64,000 bases of DNA. It comes from Piscicola geometra. Taxonomy: Eukaryota; Annelida; Clitellata; Hirudinida; Piscicolidae. The notes beneath the pieces are model-generated. The model saw only the letters and a program-made list of their open reading frames with translations. It did not search any database and had not been told where the DNA came from. The stretch is taken from contig OX030965.1 in the NCBI GenBank assembly GCA_943735955.1, forward strand, positions 3,377,437-3,441,436, read 5' to 3'. Positions 36,691 through 61,854 of the stretch are shown here, one piece after another (the first letter of the stretch is position 1; each line of letters starts with the position of its first letter). The translations under genes were made by a program, and so were the position numbers.

Positions 36691-36884
36691 GGAGTAAGAT
36701 ATTGGTAGAAAGAGATTCGAATCACAAGGTGCTGCCCTTCTTTAATCTGCTTTCTGCTCTGTTTTTGATGCATATTATAGACTATAATTTATAGTCTATA
36801 GTATGCACCATTATAGTCTATAATTTAGAAAACTTGTTTGTATGAGAAGTCAATGATAATGATGATCATGATTTTATTATTCAG

Positions 36885-37615
36885 ATGGAAGCAAAAGAAC
36901 AATGGCCTGAACTAGTTGGAAAAGTGAGTCTGATGTCATCTCTTCATCATTATCCCCATAATTATCACTATCCTCAGCATCATTATCTTCATCATCATCA
37001 TTATCCCTATCATCATCATCATTATTTTCATTAACATTATTCCTATCATCATCATCATTATTTTCATCAACATTAATTTCCTCATCATCATCAACATTAA
37101 TTTTCTCATCATCATCATCATTAATTTCATCAACATCAATTTCCTCATCATCATCATCATTATTTTCATGAATCAGGCAGGAGAAGAAGCCAAGGCTATC
37201 ATCATGAAGGAGAGGCCTGATCTGACGCAGGTGTGTGTTCATTCTTGCCACCTTCCTCCACTCCACCCCACTATCCCCCACCCCACTATCTCTCACTCCA
37301 CTATCTCCCACCCCACTATCTCCCACACCATTCTCTCAATCCACTATCTCTCACTCCACTACAAGATCTATTATTATCTCCATAATTTTGTTCCATTCAA
37401 TTCTCTTCAAACCCTTTCAACTCTGTACTTTAAACAATGCTTTTCATGCTACCTTATTAATTCAACCCTTCTTTTCCACTCAAACCCTCCTCATACATTT
37501 CCAGGTGCACGTGCTCAGAGACAACTCTCCATGCACGATGGACATGAACTGGGAACGGGTTCGCATCTTCGTTGATCAGAACGGACTCGTCAACTCAACG
37601 CCTGTCGTCGGTTGA
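36885..37615 (+). CDS. Potato-inhibitor-I family serine protease inhibitor, copy 2 (P1 Met)
   Basis: Three phase-0 coding exons, 67 residues: 36885-36923 (MEAKEQWPELVGK), 37177-37230 (AGEEAKAIIMKERPDLTQ), 37505-37615 (VHVLRDNSPCTMDMNWERVR then IFVDQNGLVNSTPVVG and stop). The same gene structure as copy 1, in the opposite direction, with about 10 amino-acid differences clustered around the reactive loop. P1 by alignment with CI-2 is Met (PCT-M-D), as in barley CI-2, which predicts subtilisin, chymotrypsin or elastase-like targets rather than trypsin. Intron 1 is only 253 bp but contains the CATCATTATCCCCAT sequence from which the copy 1 array could have grown. No signal peptide. Upstream are a TATA box and a short non-coding exon. 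Confidence 0.9.
36950..37170. repeat. (ATC)n-rich intron 1 of inhibitor copy 2
   Basis: Imperfect ATC/ATT repeats including CATCATTATCCC units related to the copy 1 18-bp array. It ends at the exon 2 acceptor (ATGAATCAG/GCAGGA). Confidence 0.85.
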
Positions 37616-37842
37616 GGCCCCATGGGGATGGTTGAAGAGGCTTTTTGGCGGGAGGGGAGAATTGAAGAGACCTGGTTTCGTTTTGTGTTTGTGCGCTTGA
37701 AAACTCTCTGCAGCTTTTGGTGGTCACTTTTTATAGAGATGTTATTTATTTATTGCTTGAACCATAAAGACTTTATTAAAGTAGGAAAATTCTGCTTTCT
37801 CACCCTTCATGTTGTTCCAAAGAAATATAAAAATTTGGAGAT

Positions 37843-37848
37843 AATAAA
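37843..37848 (+). terminator. Candidate polyadenylation signal of inhibitor copy 2
   Basis: AATAAA about 230 nt after the TGA stop, in an AT-rich context. Confidence 0.5.
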
Positions 37849-38159
37849 TTTTTAAATGTTGTTCTAGGCACTTGAAAAGTTGAATGGAAGCCTACTTGAC
37901 TACCATCTATCTTCGAGCCCATTGCCTAATCGGAAGTCTAAGAAATTCTTTGAAGTCATCCGGTAGATATGAATGAGTAAACCCTTGCGGACTGTATCTA
38001 CCAGTTCTTCAGCCTATTCATATTTTGTTTCTACCTTGTCCGTTCTTTCAATCTTTTTGGGGATATTTATATTTCTGACTATGCGATAAAAATTCATTGT
38101 CATCTCCGAATGGTTACCATAGCATCAGCAATGCTGCAAAGGTCGTCCAACTATTTAAC

Positions 38160-38226
38160 CCACCAATCAATCAATCACTAATTATTTGTATAGCGCCCTA
38201 TTAAGTGAACAAAAGCGCTCAAGTTT
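38160..38226 (-). repeat. LINE/SINE-tail-like dispersed repeat
   Basis: CAATCAATCAATCACTAATT then ATTTGTATAGCGCC and AAAAGCGCTC on plus. Confidence 0.7.
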
Positions 38227-38354
38227 AAAAAATTATTTTTAATTTGCTGTTGTGATGCAGTTTCACCGATCGATATTTTCAAAGTTTTCCATTATTGAAA
38301 TATAATTAAGGCTTGATGCACGAATTAAAATTGGGATAATGATTTGAATTATGC

Positions 38355-38360
38355 TTTATT
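38355..38360 (-). terminator. Candidate polyadenylation signal of the AChBP gene
   Basis: Minus-strand AATAAA about 92 nt beyond the TAA stop (38454-38452). Confidence 0.5.
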
Positions 38361-38451
38361 TCAATTTAAAATTCAAGAAAATTTCCAACGTAACTAGAGA
38401 AATAGTTTTAAAATATTGTCAAAGTCATGCTTGCAGACGACAAGGCGATTC

Positions 38452-40792
38452 TTAGTCGGTTCTCTTGGTGTAGTCTACAATGAATTCCAGGCTGGAGTAG
38501 GTTTCAGGGCAGCATGGGTATTTGTGGCTCTTGATCTCCACAGTGCCGACCTGCGTAAGAATGGTGTGAGGTGTTGAAGTAAATGAACATTGAATTTAGA
38601 GAAGTATGCTTTTAAATATTATGCTTAAAGGCAAGTTAAAGTTGTTTAATGTGTTTGACCCATTTGATAATGAGACAGCGCAATATAAATTGTATAAGAA
38701 ATTAGTTTTTTTCAGAATCTTATTCTTATCCTAACCCAAACTATATTTTAGAATATAGTGCGCCATTTTTTGATGAAATAAAAAATAATTCATGGATATT
38801 TGATCTTAAAGTTCAATCAATCAATTTTTAATTATTTGTATAGCGCCCTTAAGAATGGACAAAAGCGCTCAAAAGTTTATAGAGTCTTTCCGTTTTTAAA
38901 CGGGCCGCATATTCAAATAGGACAGAACATTTATAATCCAGCTCCTACCCAGCTATTACAAACATCTAGCCATCCATCCAACCCCCCCCCCACCATCACC
39001 TTGGCGACGTAGGGGCAGTGTTCGTCATAGTAGCTGTCACCGACTCCCAAGGGGTGGAGGTCCATGTGCATGTCATCATCGCTGTACGCCCAGGATCCCA
39101 CTCTGTGGAGAGGGAAATTTTTTGCGTTTTGAAGTGATACTAGTGTTGTAGTTTTGGTACAAGAATGGTGGTACGTGGACTAATGAATCGTATTAAATGG
39201 GATTTCATTCTTTATGAAAAAGTATCTAGATTGTCTAGAGTCATTCACCATAGAGAAGTATAGATCAGCCTACGGGAAAACTTAAAGTTTCTAAGAAATG
39301 TTACTTTTGATATTCACATCTATTCCTTAGCGAATGAGTTATGAATATAAATGTATAGTAACAAAGCAAAAAGGCCTGAAACAAAACTAAATATTTAAAC
39401 ATGTCGTAACCTAAGTCAATGCTCAAATTGCATTAATTGTTCAATCAATCAATCAATCAATCACTAATTATTTGTATAGCGCCCTTTACGAAGTGAACAA
39501 AAGCTTACTTTCAGTGGCTCGGCAAACCCAAAAATAAAATTAAATTTCCAAAAAACCTACTTGTATTGGCAGTGTGCTCCTGTGTCACTGGTCTTGCAGA
39601 AGGTTTCGTAGAGGGCGGGAACGATCCATGTGACGTCACCGTGCGATGTAACAATCGCCCTCACGTGGCCCTTCTCCATCTTGGCGCTGGTGCTAAAAAG
39701 AAAATGCGGGGAATAATATTATTTTGTAAGTGTATTTTTGTGAAAATGATTTTATATAGAGAAGTCAATAAAACGCTTGATGCAAGCATCTTTAAAATCA
39801 GTCGGTTTGATTAATAATTAATTAATTTATTTGTTCTCGGAAAAATTGAATCACACACAAAGAATTCTAATAATTTAAATACTTTTCGTGGGAAAACAAT
39901 TTTATTATAAAACAATTATAAAAATTAGTAGGTATATTTTTGAAGTTTCTTACGAAGTGTAAAGCCTGAAGTCGGGCGTCCAGATGTCGTCGGGGCAGAA
40001 CTTGACGCTCTTGACGCCTCCGTACTCGCTAGGTTCCCATGCCAGACGGGAGTCAGTCCACGTCTGCAGTTGGGGTTTGAAATGAAGCCAGGATTTGAAA
40101 GATGCTTTATTCCAATTTCGTTTTGAAATTCAAGAAAATTCAAAAAAATCACTTATTTGGAAGTTATTAAAACAGTTAATTATTTATTCGAAAAGTATTG
40201 AAATAGTTAAGCATTTAATCACAAAGGTAATAAAAAAGTTAACCATTCATTCGAAAGGTTGACTCAGTTTCACATCCCCCACTCACGTATCTCTCCCAGA
40301 CCGAGGTGAAGAACCTCTTGGTGTGGGCGCAGTACCTTCCACACTGGATGTTCAGGCCAAAGGTCACGTTCACGTGGTCTGGTTCGACCTCCTTGTGGTA
40401 GGTGTCCATCTTGGCCTTGTAGAGCTTTGTGCTCTCGTCCTGGCTCGCCATGCCATAAGCCGCCTGTGTGCGATGGGTTGTTGTAATGATGATGAAAGCT
40501 GGTGAGGATAGTTTATTGAGGTTTCATTCGGTCCGTTGTTTAAACTTGATGTGAAAGATTAGAAAAGGTTCGACAAATAGAAAAAAATACGATAAAAATT
40601 GGAATAAAAAGTTTTTTTCAAATGAAGTAAAAAGATGCTTGGTGCTTAGTTTTTAAAAAGTGAAAAAACACTTTTATAAAAGTATTTTTGAATCGTAAAA
40701 ACGTTCTATAATAAAAATTATTATTATTGTTGTTTTTAATCGAAAAAACTTACAGTCGCCAAAACCACAAAAAGGATCGTGAAGGAGTTCAT
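38452..40792 (-). CDS. AChBP: Acetylcholine-binding protein (soluble Cys-loop receptor ligand-binding domain)
   Basis: Six coding exons, 219 residues, all phases closing: 40792-40754 (signal MNSFTILFVVLAT), 40463-40287, 40063-39954, 39692-39561, 39102-39000, 38550-38452. It has the whole ligand-binding domain and stops after the last beta strand, with no transmembrane part, as in molluscan and annelid AChBPs. Landmarks: NVTFGLNIQ; TSVWERYTW (loop D Trp); PSEYGGV; IWTPDFRLYTS (loop A Tyr); DVTWIVPALYETFC; short Cys loop C-KTSDTGAH-C; VGSWAYS (loop B Trp); HKYPCCPETY (loop C, vicinal Cys and two Tyr). The ACh aromatic box is therefore complete. Extra cysteines (CGRYC, KFCPDD, EHCPYV) may add disulfides. 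AChBPs are secreted and buffer acetylcholine in snails. The ATG follows an acceptor (TTTGCAG/ATG), so a 5' UTR exon lies upstream. Confidence 0.93.
38817..38877 (-). repeat. LINE/SINE-tail-like dispersed repeat (AChBP last intron)
   Basis: Same core (ATTATTTGTATAGCGCCCTT then ACAAAAGCGCTCAAAAG) as the 38160 and 39443 copies, same orientation. Confidence 0.7.
39443..39505 (-). repeat. LINE/SINE-tail-like dispersed repeat (AChBP intron)
   Basis: (CAAT)4-5 then CACTAATTATTTGTATAGCG, CCCTTTACGAAGTGAAC and AAAAGC. Third same-oriented copy within 1.3 kb. Confidence 0.7.
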
Positions 40793-40953
40793 CTGCAAAT
40801 ATAAGTTATTTTTGAATTTTTCTATTGTGGCTCAAAAATGTCATAAAAATTTTCTATTAAATATTACAATATAAATAAAATACAATACAATAAATGAAAT
40901 GAATATTTTGTGAATAGACGCTTCGTTATTGATGCAAAACGAAAGTAGCTTAC

Positions 40954-40970
40954 CTTGCTGACTTTTCCGT
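40954..40970 (-). other. Probable 5' UTR exon of the AChBP gene
   Basis: A strong donor, GTCAGCAAG/GTAAGC, ends at 40954, with a TATA box about 40 bp upstream; the exon start is inferred from TATA spacing. Confidence 0.6.
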
Positions 40971-40993
40971 TCCGAAAGTTCTTCTCTCTTGCG

Positions 40994-41001
40994 TATTTAT
41001 A
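40994..41001 (-). promoter_or_regulatory. TATA box of the AChBP gene
   Basis: Minus-strand TATAAATA in GATGGTATAAATACGCAAG, correctly placed for the short 5' UTR exon. Confidence 0.7.
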
Positions 41002-44000
41002 CCATCTCTATGCACTCCAGTTTGGACCTGGGACTTTACCCTGGGCCAATTAAGCAGCATAAAAACTTTAGTCCTTGGTGAGTTCCTTGTTTTTGCAATT
41101 TCAACTACTACTCTTCCTCGTGTCATATGAAATTTGATTTTATTGCTATTTTTCGATGAAGATTGTTTTCACGATAATCTGTAACACAGCCATATCGATT
41201 TAATGCCTTTGGTTTAGCCAAATACTCGGATGGCATTAATTTTGTGTGAAGAAGAAAGTTTTTTTTAAACTTAACAAATTATAAAGCTTATTAATGTAGT
41301 AATAAAGAAAATATATTATTATATTTCTCAACATTTCATAACAGCCTTGAATAAAAATTGCATGTTAAAGCTTTTTTTGGCGATAATTCAAAGAAATTCA
41401 TTCACAAGAAATGATTTTCTCGCTAGGTGTCAGGCAAAAAAAGCTACTTGAAAAGTAAAAAAACCGATTCTTAAAGACAAAATTCCATTTTAAAGAGTAG
41501 TTGTATTTTTTAACATCATTCTATAAATAAAAAAAGTTTGAAACTTTTGGAGTGTTTTTTAAGGAACAACCATTATAATTCTACGACTTACCTATTCAAC
41601 CTCAGTATCAACATCGTATCATGTGGCTGTGTCTAAAATAGAGGTCTGCGTCAAAAGATCCCCTCCTCCTTCCTTCATAAAAATGTTGTTTTCTTAACCC
41701 GCTTTCACCTACATGACCCTGTTCCCATTCTCTCCCGAACCCATTCACTGTCATCCCTCACTCTACTTTCACTCTTCCATCCATCACCAAAGTCAAAAAC
41801 ATTCACTTATTTTGCCTTCGGTTAAAAAAAACATTTACCTTTTTTTAAGACAGGGGTGCAGTAATAACAATAATGATAATAATAAAAAAATAATAAAATG
41901 ATTAGTTTGTTTTTTTTATTATACCAACTGTTATTGTTATAAACTGAAATATATCAATGAAAACAAAACCAAATACACTTGAATTCATTAAACAAATTTC
42001 CTATTAATAATTTTCAATAATTTGCAATTTAATAAATTGATTTTACACTTTTTCATTAATCTTTAGGCTATAAAACTCTTGACCCACTTTCCCAGCTGCA
42101 CATTGCACTTCGGAGTTTCTCAAGTTAGTGAGTTGCTGTCTCCTGCAACATGAATGTTCCTGTTGCAGTATTAAGGGTCGATGTACGAACTATAAATACT
42201 TTGTTAAATATTTTTGTGCATTTATAAGTAAACCATTGCAAAAATATATAATTTTATAATTAAAAAATAATAATCTTGTGCTCGACATTCTTTTGCTTTG
42301 AGAGACAACGAAGATTTTTTTCTTTTTTTGCTTTATGCAACAAAATAAAATATGCTTATTATTTGAATTTAAAACGTTTAGAGCCAGAAACTCATTCACC
42401 ATTAACTTTCTAATTATAAATAAAAACTAAGACAGGCTTTCGCTGAAGATTGAGGTACTGCTGCAAAGAATTTAAGTCAATTCACCCTTCAACCATTTAA
42501 TCCTCAACCAATTCATCTTCAACCAATTAACCCTTCAACCAATTCACCCTTTAACCAATTCACCCTTTAACCAATTCACCCTTCAACCAATTCACCCTTT
42601 AACCAATTAACCCTGGATCCAGCTGCAAAGACGTTGTGTGGAAAAGATTTAAACAAAATACATGAATATAATAAAAAAATTAAACTAAATAAAAATTATT
42701 TTTGAAGTAGCATAATCCCAGATGAGCTTTAAGAAGACTAAAGGGAAGAATTACAATTTATATATGAATTCTAAGTAAAAAAAACAAACTTTAAAAATTA
42801 TGTCTTCGAGTCTTCACATTTTTTCAGAGATTATTTTGAAAAAAGATGGCATCTTTTCAAAGTTTATTTAAACAAAACGTTCGAAAATTATAATTGGCAG
42901 ACCTTGTTAAACTTAAGCAAAAAAAAACACTTTTGTAAATAAAATGGTTTTAAAATAGATTTCGAAAACAGTTACTGTTGACGCTGTATATGTTAAACAA
43001 TCAATCAAAATATTTGTCTAGCGCTTTAATGTACCCAAAAGCGCTGTATATGTTAGCAAGAAGCATACAATAAAGTAAAAGTACGTGGCATGGAGAGGGG
43101 GGGGGGTGAGAGTTCAAAAGGAAGAGGCACGGGATGGAGGGGAAGGAGCAGTCATATCGAGTTTTTAAGATAATATGTTTTAATGTTTGTTTTTGGAAAA
43201 AACAATATTTCAAATAAAAATATGATCAATGGCACACAAAAATATTCTTCTGTGCAAAGAAGAAATTAACAACTTCCAAATAAAAAGGTTCAAACAATTT
43301 TGGCACGAGTGACAAAAACTGAATTTTAAGCAGCGTCTTTTTGAAATGTAGTTGAATTGGCATATTATCAACAAAAACACATGCTCTAACTAAGTTTTGG
43401 TGGTATGCACTTTTAGCGATTACCGGGATTTGAAGCGAAACTTATTGTTGAATTCACGACTCAGGTAGATAATAGTCGTTAATTATATGTTCCGTGAAAT
43501 TTTCACGAGACATAACATTTTGTGATAAATGTCGAGAAGACCAGGTAGCACCAGAGTTGATTTTGAAAAATGATGTCAAATAAAAGAGTTAAAAAAAGGA
43601 AGAATACGCGTCATGGAATGCAACTTCGCAGTGATGGCGCCATGTTCTTTTGTGTTAGTCGTCAAGTCAGAGTCGAGCAAGATATTTCTTTGAAGCTTAC
43701 TCCTATTTCATGAATATTAAAGTTGAAACGCAATTTAAAGATTATTTTTAATGCTTTTCCAAGAATTCTTTTTCCAAAAGAAAACATCCAAGTGTCTAAT
43801 CCTTACTCAAATATTCTTACAGAGTAATTCAATTCCAGGATATAAATATATCATTTTTTTATACTTTCAATTGCATTTGAAATATAATCCAAGTTTTTTT
43901 TGTTATGTTAGTTTGTATGAAGCATGCTTAACACGACAATTGGATAGTAGTTACACAACTCTTTATTATTTATAAAATAAATGTATTGGTCAATAAATAA

Positions 44001-46298
44001 AAAAACAAACGACATTTGTAATCGAAACCTTATGTAGCGTGTAGGATTGTTTCAATGTTTATTAGCTCTTTGCGGCATCCCTTCCTGCAACTGTAGCGCT
44101 GTGTGCAGATTACGTGGCGTGTGATGTGCTGGTTTTTTTGGAAAAATGATTTATGCACGGAAAGGTGAGTGTACGAAAATTCAATACACTTCTGTTTTTT
44201 GAGTCAAAGCATCAGTAATAGACTCTGAAGAACACTCAAAAGTATGTAATGGCCGCTCCTGACCACAAAGCAAAGACAAATATTACAAAGAGACGGTTGA
44301 GGCTTTCACGATAACGCCACATTAACTCCATTTATCATTCTATTTATATAGCGTATATCTTCAGTGGTGTTTAATTATAATTAGATAATTATAATTACTT
44401 AAAAAGTTTCAATGCAATGTTCTCATCACTGAGTCAGTAGCGCTCTGGTAGCAGCAGCGTCGTGTTGACAAGGGCGAAATAGGAACGATTAAAACTTTTT
44501 CTAAAGATGGACCAATTTCTAGGAATGCATTTTCCGCGCCAATGCACCAAATAGAGTTCATGGCTATGAGTTCCTCTGTGGTTCTTTGTTCATGTCGTTG
44601 ATGTGAGCACATGAGACTCACAGGAAAGGCGGGTTGAGGGGTTTGTTGCTTGCTTTATATACTGTTGCTTGGACGGTGGAACGACTTGTAGAATGCCTGA
44701 ATGTTCTCATAGTGGTGGTGGCAAGAGAATGGCAGAGAAGGAATTAAGTCGAAGTTTACGACAATGTCACCAAGAAGAATTGATGAAGTTGTTGAAGTTT
44801 TTAGTGGAATTCTTTTTGGTGTTGTTGTGGAAACCTTTGACTTTAATGTTGTTATACACTTTCGTGAAGCCTACTACCCCCCTTCAACACCTCCCCTCAA
44901 TTCAGTATTTCTCAAACGCCAACAGATCATGCAAAGGAAATGATACATAACTCATCGCGAAACACGCAGTATTCGAATGCCTTGCAGTATAATACGAAAC
45001 ATTCGATTACACAAAAGTACAACACGCTATACTCTAGTACAATACGCTGCAGTTTTTTTGGCTCACTCTGAAGCAATTAAAGTTGAATGTTAAATTAGAA
45101 AAGCTCCAACGTACAGAAAACATTTGATGAATCACTCCAATTAGCTTGAAGCACTCACAAAATGTAAAAGTCAAGAAAATAATTAAATTTTCATAGAAAT
45201 CCTAAAAAGAGTGGTTTTGAAGGGGCTTTGGAACGATGATAGTTGTCCATCTCTTAAACTACTCACATTCACCAAATAATTTGTGGGCTCAATTCAAAAA
45301 CACTTCAAGATATCATAAGAACAGCGCTCAAGAAGTTGAGACAAGAGCTTTGTAATATTTTGAATCAAAACATTCAACTTTAAGTTCTCTAAGTTATTTT
45401 TTTCAAGTCTTCAAATGAAGGAGGGTCATGGTAAGACACCTGAAGTGGAATTCATTTTTTTTAAAAGCTTCTGTAAGCAGGTGGAAAATTTCTATAGAAA
45501 AGAAAACGTGTTCTTCAGAATGGGATTCTTCTCGCGGGAAGCAGGATTGTTCTGAGAAAAGAGGTCGCTGTTGGAAACTGTCAGAGGGGCACTCATTGGT
45601 GCAAGGGGCAGATGCACGATGATGTCCCACTTCACCATCTCATCAACTACTCTCAGTCCCATCGTGGATCAAGAGTTGATCTGCCAATTTGAATTAACGC
45701 AGGCTCGAAGAAACTCATCGAAAGTTAGAAATAGAATTTCACGTAGGTTCATTGAAGCATCATCTTGACTAAGAGTACATTATCAGCTGCTGTAGGGCTT
45801 TATTTCAACTTCACCTTTATCTTCATCATCAGCATCACATCATTTTTTTCATCATCATCTTCATCCTCATCAGCTCTCATTTCTTACAGAAACTTCATCA
45901 ATAAAGTTTCAAGTGATAGAAGCCAAAAAAACTCTCATCCATCCATCCTTTGATCGATTGATTCATTCATTTGTATTTGTCCATGTGTCTTTCCAACTGC
46001 TCTTTCTATTATCCAACAAAAACACTTATTTCTATTTATACACCTATCTATCCCTTCCATACTATAATTCCATCTTACTCCCGCTCGTTTCTTAACTTCT
46101 CTCTTTTCTCAAAAATCAAGCCTCACCAGGAGCTTCCATCCCTTCCACCCCTTCATCCTTTCCACTCCTCCATCCCTTCCACCCCTCCAACCCTTCTACC
46201 CCTCCACCCCTCCATCCCTTCCACCCCTCCAGCCCTTCCAACCCTTTCAACCCCTTCCACCTCCACCCCTTCCACCCCTTCCACTCTATCACATGCCA
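41002..46298. other. Intergenic region between the AChBP and receptor-like genes
   Basis: No gene recognised. Contents: AT-rich sequence; a 14-16-bp CAACCAATTCACCCTT-type array at 42478-42612; a LINE-tail-like repeat at 43000-43048; a G8 run at 43099; CATC-rich simple sequence at 45820-45890; a CCTTCCACCCCTCC-type array at 46128-46290. Open frames of 60-90 codons around 44.4-45.8 kb have no recognisable features. Confidence 0.45.
43000..43048 (-). repeat. LINE/SINE-tail-like dispersed repeat
   Basis: CAATCAATCAAAATATTTGT then CTAGCGCTTTAATGTACCC and AAAAGCGCTG. Confidence 0.65.
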
Positions 46299-59426
<13,128 letters not shown>

Positions 59427-60980
59427 CTGAAACGCAATAATTATAAAGTCATTAAAAATGAATCAAGAACATTTAAAAGGGTGAAGTATGCAGAAGACAG
59501 CCTAAAATGATGCCAGAAAGAGGCAGGTGTTGGGAAGATTTTATATCGACGCCTTTCTTATTTTTCTGCTTTTCAGTGAGCTTCTTTATTTATTTATTTT
59601 TAACTTACACTTTTGCAAAGTCACTTCATCAACGACGAAGCTCAGTCAATTAATCAAATGGATTTGCATAGGGTTTTTTCATAAAGTCAAAATCGCTGAA
59701 ACTCCGACTGCTTCTTTCACTAGAAAAAGAAATGACGGTGCTCGTAATGACATCAGTAGTAGGGGTATTAAAAAAGTAAAAATAATTTCACAAAGTTTGT
59801 TCTGTCTAGCTTGTCAGGTATGTGACACTTCTAAAGAGAAAGTGGATGTCTTTCAATTCACGGAGACAAGCTGAACACATGGTTTTGTTTCCAATCAAGT
59901 TGCTTTGACCGCGTCTTCGCATCATAACTTTCAGTGTCTTTCTTTTGTCCTTCGCCACTCACGGAGATGGAAACTCATTCAGCATTGAATTTATTTGCGG
60001 GAAAAAAATGCAAACGGGTTATATTTTTGTTTTGTCGCTGTTTCTTTGTCGTCGCAGATCAAAGCTGGCTCACAAGAGCTGAAATAAATTGCTTTTCTTG
60101 ACAGCTTCAAATAAATTGGTTTCAAGATCCAAATAAAAGAGTTTAATTTCTTTTGGTTGTTGTTCACACTAGGTGTGGTTGAGAATTTGAACTAAATTCG
60201 TTCTTCCTTCACCAACTTCCTGATCCGGTTCACCAAATTCGAACATGAAAAGCTCCTAAGTTCCAGCAGGCAGGATGTCCTATCGTGAGAGTGAAGACAT
60301 TTTCGTTTTTGTGATGCAGTCAATTTTTATTAAGTGTGTTTAGTTAAAAGTGGCATTGGTTTCTAAAGTCGGATATCAAATAGTGATAACAAGTGATAAT
60401 AAGAGACGGTAATCATTAAACTCGTCGTTCATTGAAAGGTTAGCGTTTGGGAAGGTTAGCGTTTGGGATGAATGCCATTCAAAGGTGGGGTAGGGTGATA
60501 ATTTATTTACATCTGGAAAATTTTAATGTACAACAACTTCAATGTTATCCATAATTTGACTATTATTAGAGTGGCGTATAATCCGTACGAACTTCGAAGC
60601 CACTTGGGCTGAAAGTTTTAGTTTGCAGGAGACATGTATATGCAGTTTTCGAAATTACCCCAAGTTCAATACTTTTTTAGCCGGTGTTTAAAATGATAAA
60701 AAAATATTCAGAAAAAAACATGTTAAAAAGAATTTATCCGAGAAAAATCCACCAAGCTTTAACTCTATTTTTCAAAAGACTAATGCACTGGCCAGGTCAC
60801 AGGCACGTTAAATGGCAAAAGACACAAGGAGACCACAGTACTGAAAACTTTTAGTTTATGAAAGCATGAAAAATCATATATTTCGATCGAGATGCAGTGC
60901 AGAAAAACAAACCAAGACAGACGTGATAACACAGAGAAGCTGTGAATCAGTGAAAGTAGCCGGTAAGACTTGCTATTGGA
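59427..60980. other. Non-coding stretch upstream of the T/Q-rich exon
   Basis: No exon or element recognised; probably an intron of the receptor-like gene if the 63.5-kb signal exon belongs to it. Confidence 0.4.
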
Positions 60981-60984
60981 TTTG

Positions 60985-61285
60985 TCTTCCTTAAAGCAAT
61001 CAGTGAAAGAAAATATCAGCTTGATGTCCATCGCAGCCAAAGTCTTCAATCATATCATATGTAATTGTAGCTTATATGCTTCTAAATCGCATCTACTCGT
61101 TACTCAGAAAAGACCAGACAGGTTTCAGAACTGGCCGCAGCTGCATCCATTGTCTTCGCACGCCTGCAGATGAACCTGTGCACCGTTACTTATTCCAAGA
61201 ATCTGAGATGAAAGCACGAAAACGTTCTGGCAGACGAAGGACGTCATATCGAGAACAAATCTCGTCGTCTTTAAGCGATCCATGA
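60985..61285 (+). mobile_element. Non-LTR retrotransposon RT fragment
   Basis: Plus strand: NISLMSIAAKVFNHIICN, then after a frame change LLNRIYSLLRKDQTGFRTGR and SCIHCLR. This is the RT region 1-2 pattern NYR-ISL-SIAAKVFN-ILLNRI...DQ-GFR-GRS of LINEs. A basic segment (RKRSGRRRTSYREQISSSLS) follows. Frameshifts show decay. Opposite strand to the surrounding gene. Confidence 0.78.
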
Positions 61286-61854
61286 CAGCCAACGCATGAA
61301 GTCGACCAGTCGGGCAGTCAACAAAAAGTTTAGGAGAAGTCATTTCGTCCTGCTGCGGAAAGAAAACTTTTTGACATCTTATCTGCACCCTTCCGATGAT
61401 GGAGATGAAGATGATGATGATGAGGATTCAATGCAAAAGGCAGCATAACACTCACCGATGACATCACACGTATAAGAAGTGAAACTTTTGTTTTTCTATC
61501 ATCTAGCTCCATTTTCTCTGAAAACACAAGTATGCCAGTTCATCTCATTTTTTGCTTTCAAATGTCTTTTTAAAACTTCTGGAATTGAGGAAAACAAATG
61601 TTGTTAAATTTGTTGGCGATATATTTAAATTTTTGTTAAAATCTGTCTTAGTAAAAGCAAAGTTTCAACGCACTACTTTGAAAGCGCCTGCTATAGTTTT
61701 TTAAAATGTTTAGAGCAGCAAAAGAAAAATTATCTCCAAAAAGCAAATAGCCGCGCGTTTGAAAATCTTGAAGATGTTAATTATTCAGAGGCGACGTATG
61801 TGGAGTGGTTGTTTTGGCGTGTGCAAACGTCTGTCTTAATACCACTGGTTTGCA

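Larger units (their letters stand above)
37849..38451. other. Convergent intergenic region
   Basis: Between inhibitor copy 2 (plus) and the AChBP gene (minus). It has a minus-oriented LINE-tail-like repeat at 38160-38226 and an AATAAA for the AChBP gene at 38355-38360 on minus. Confidence 0.5.

Noticed and set aside
44030..44160. Minus frame with a Cys pattern (VICTQRYSCRKGCRKE)
   Set aside because: Too short, no signal peptide or splice context; probably chance.
44409..44950. Open frames of 70-93 codons on both strands near 44.4-44.95 kb
   Set aside because: No recognisable domain, no signal peptide, no exon partners seen.
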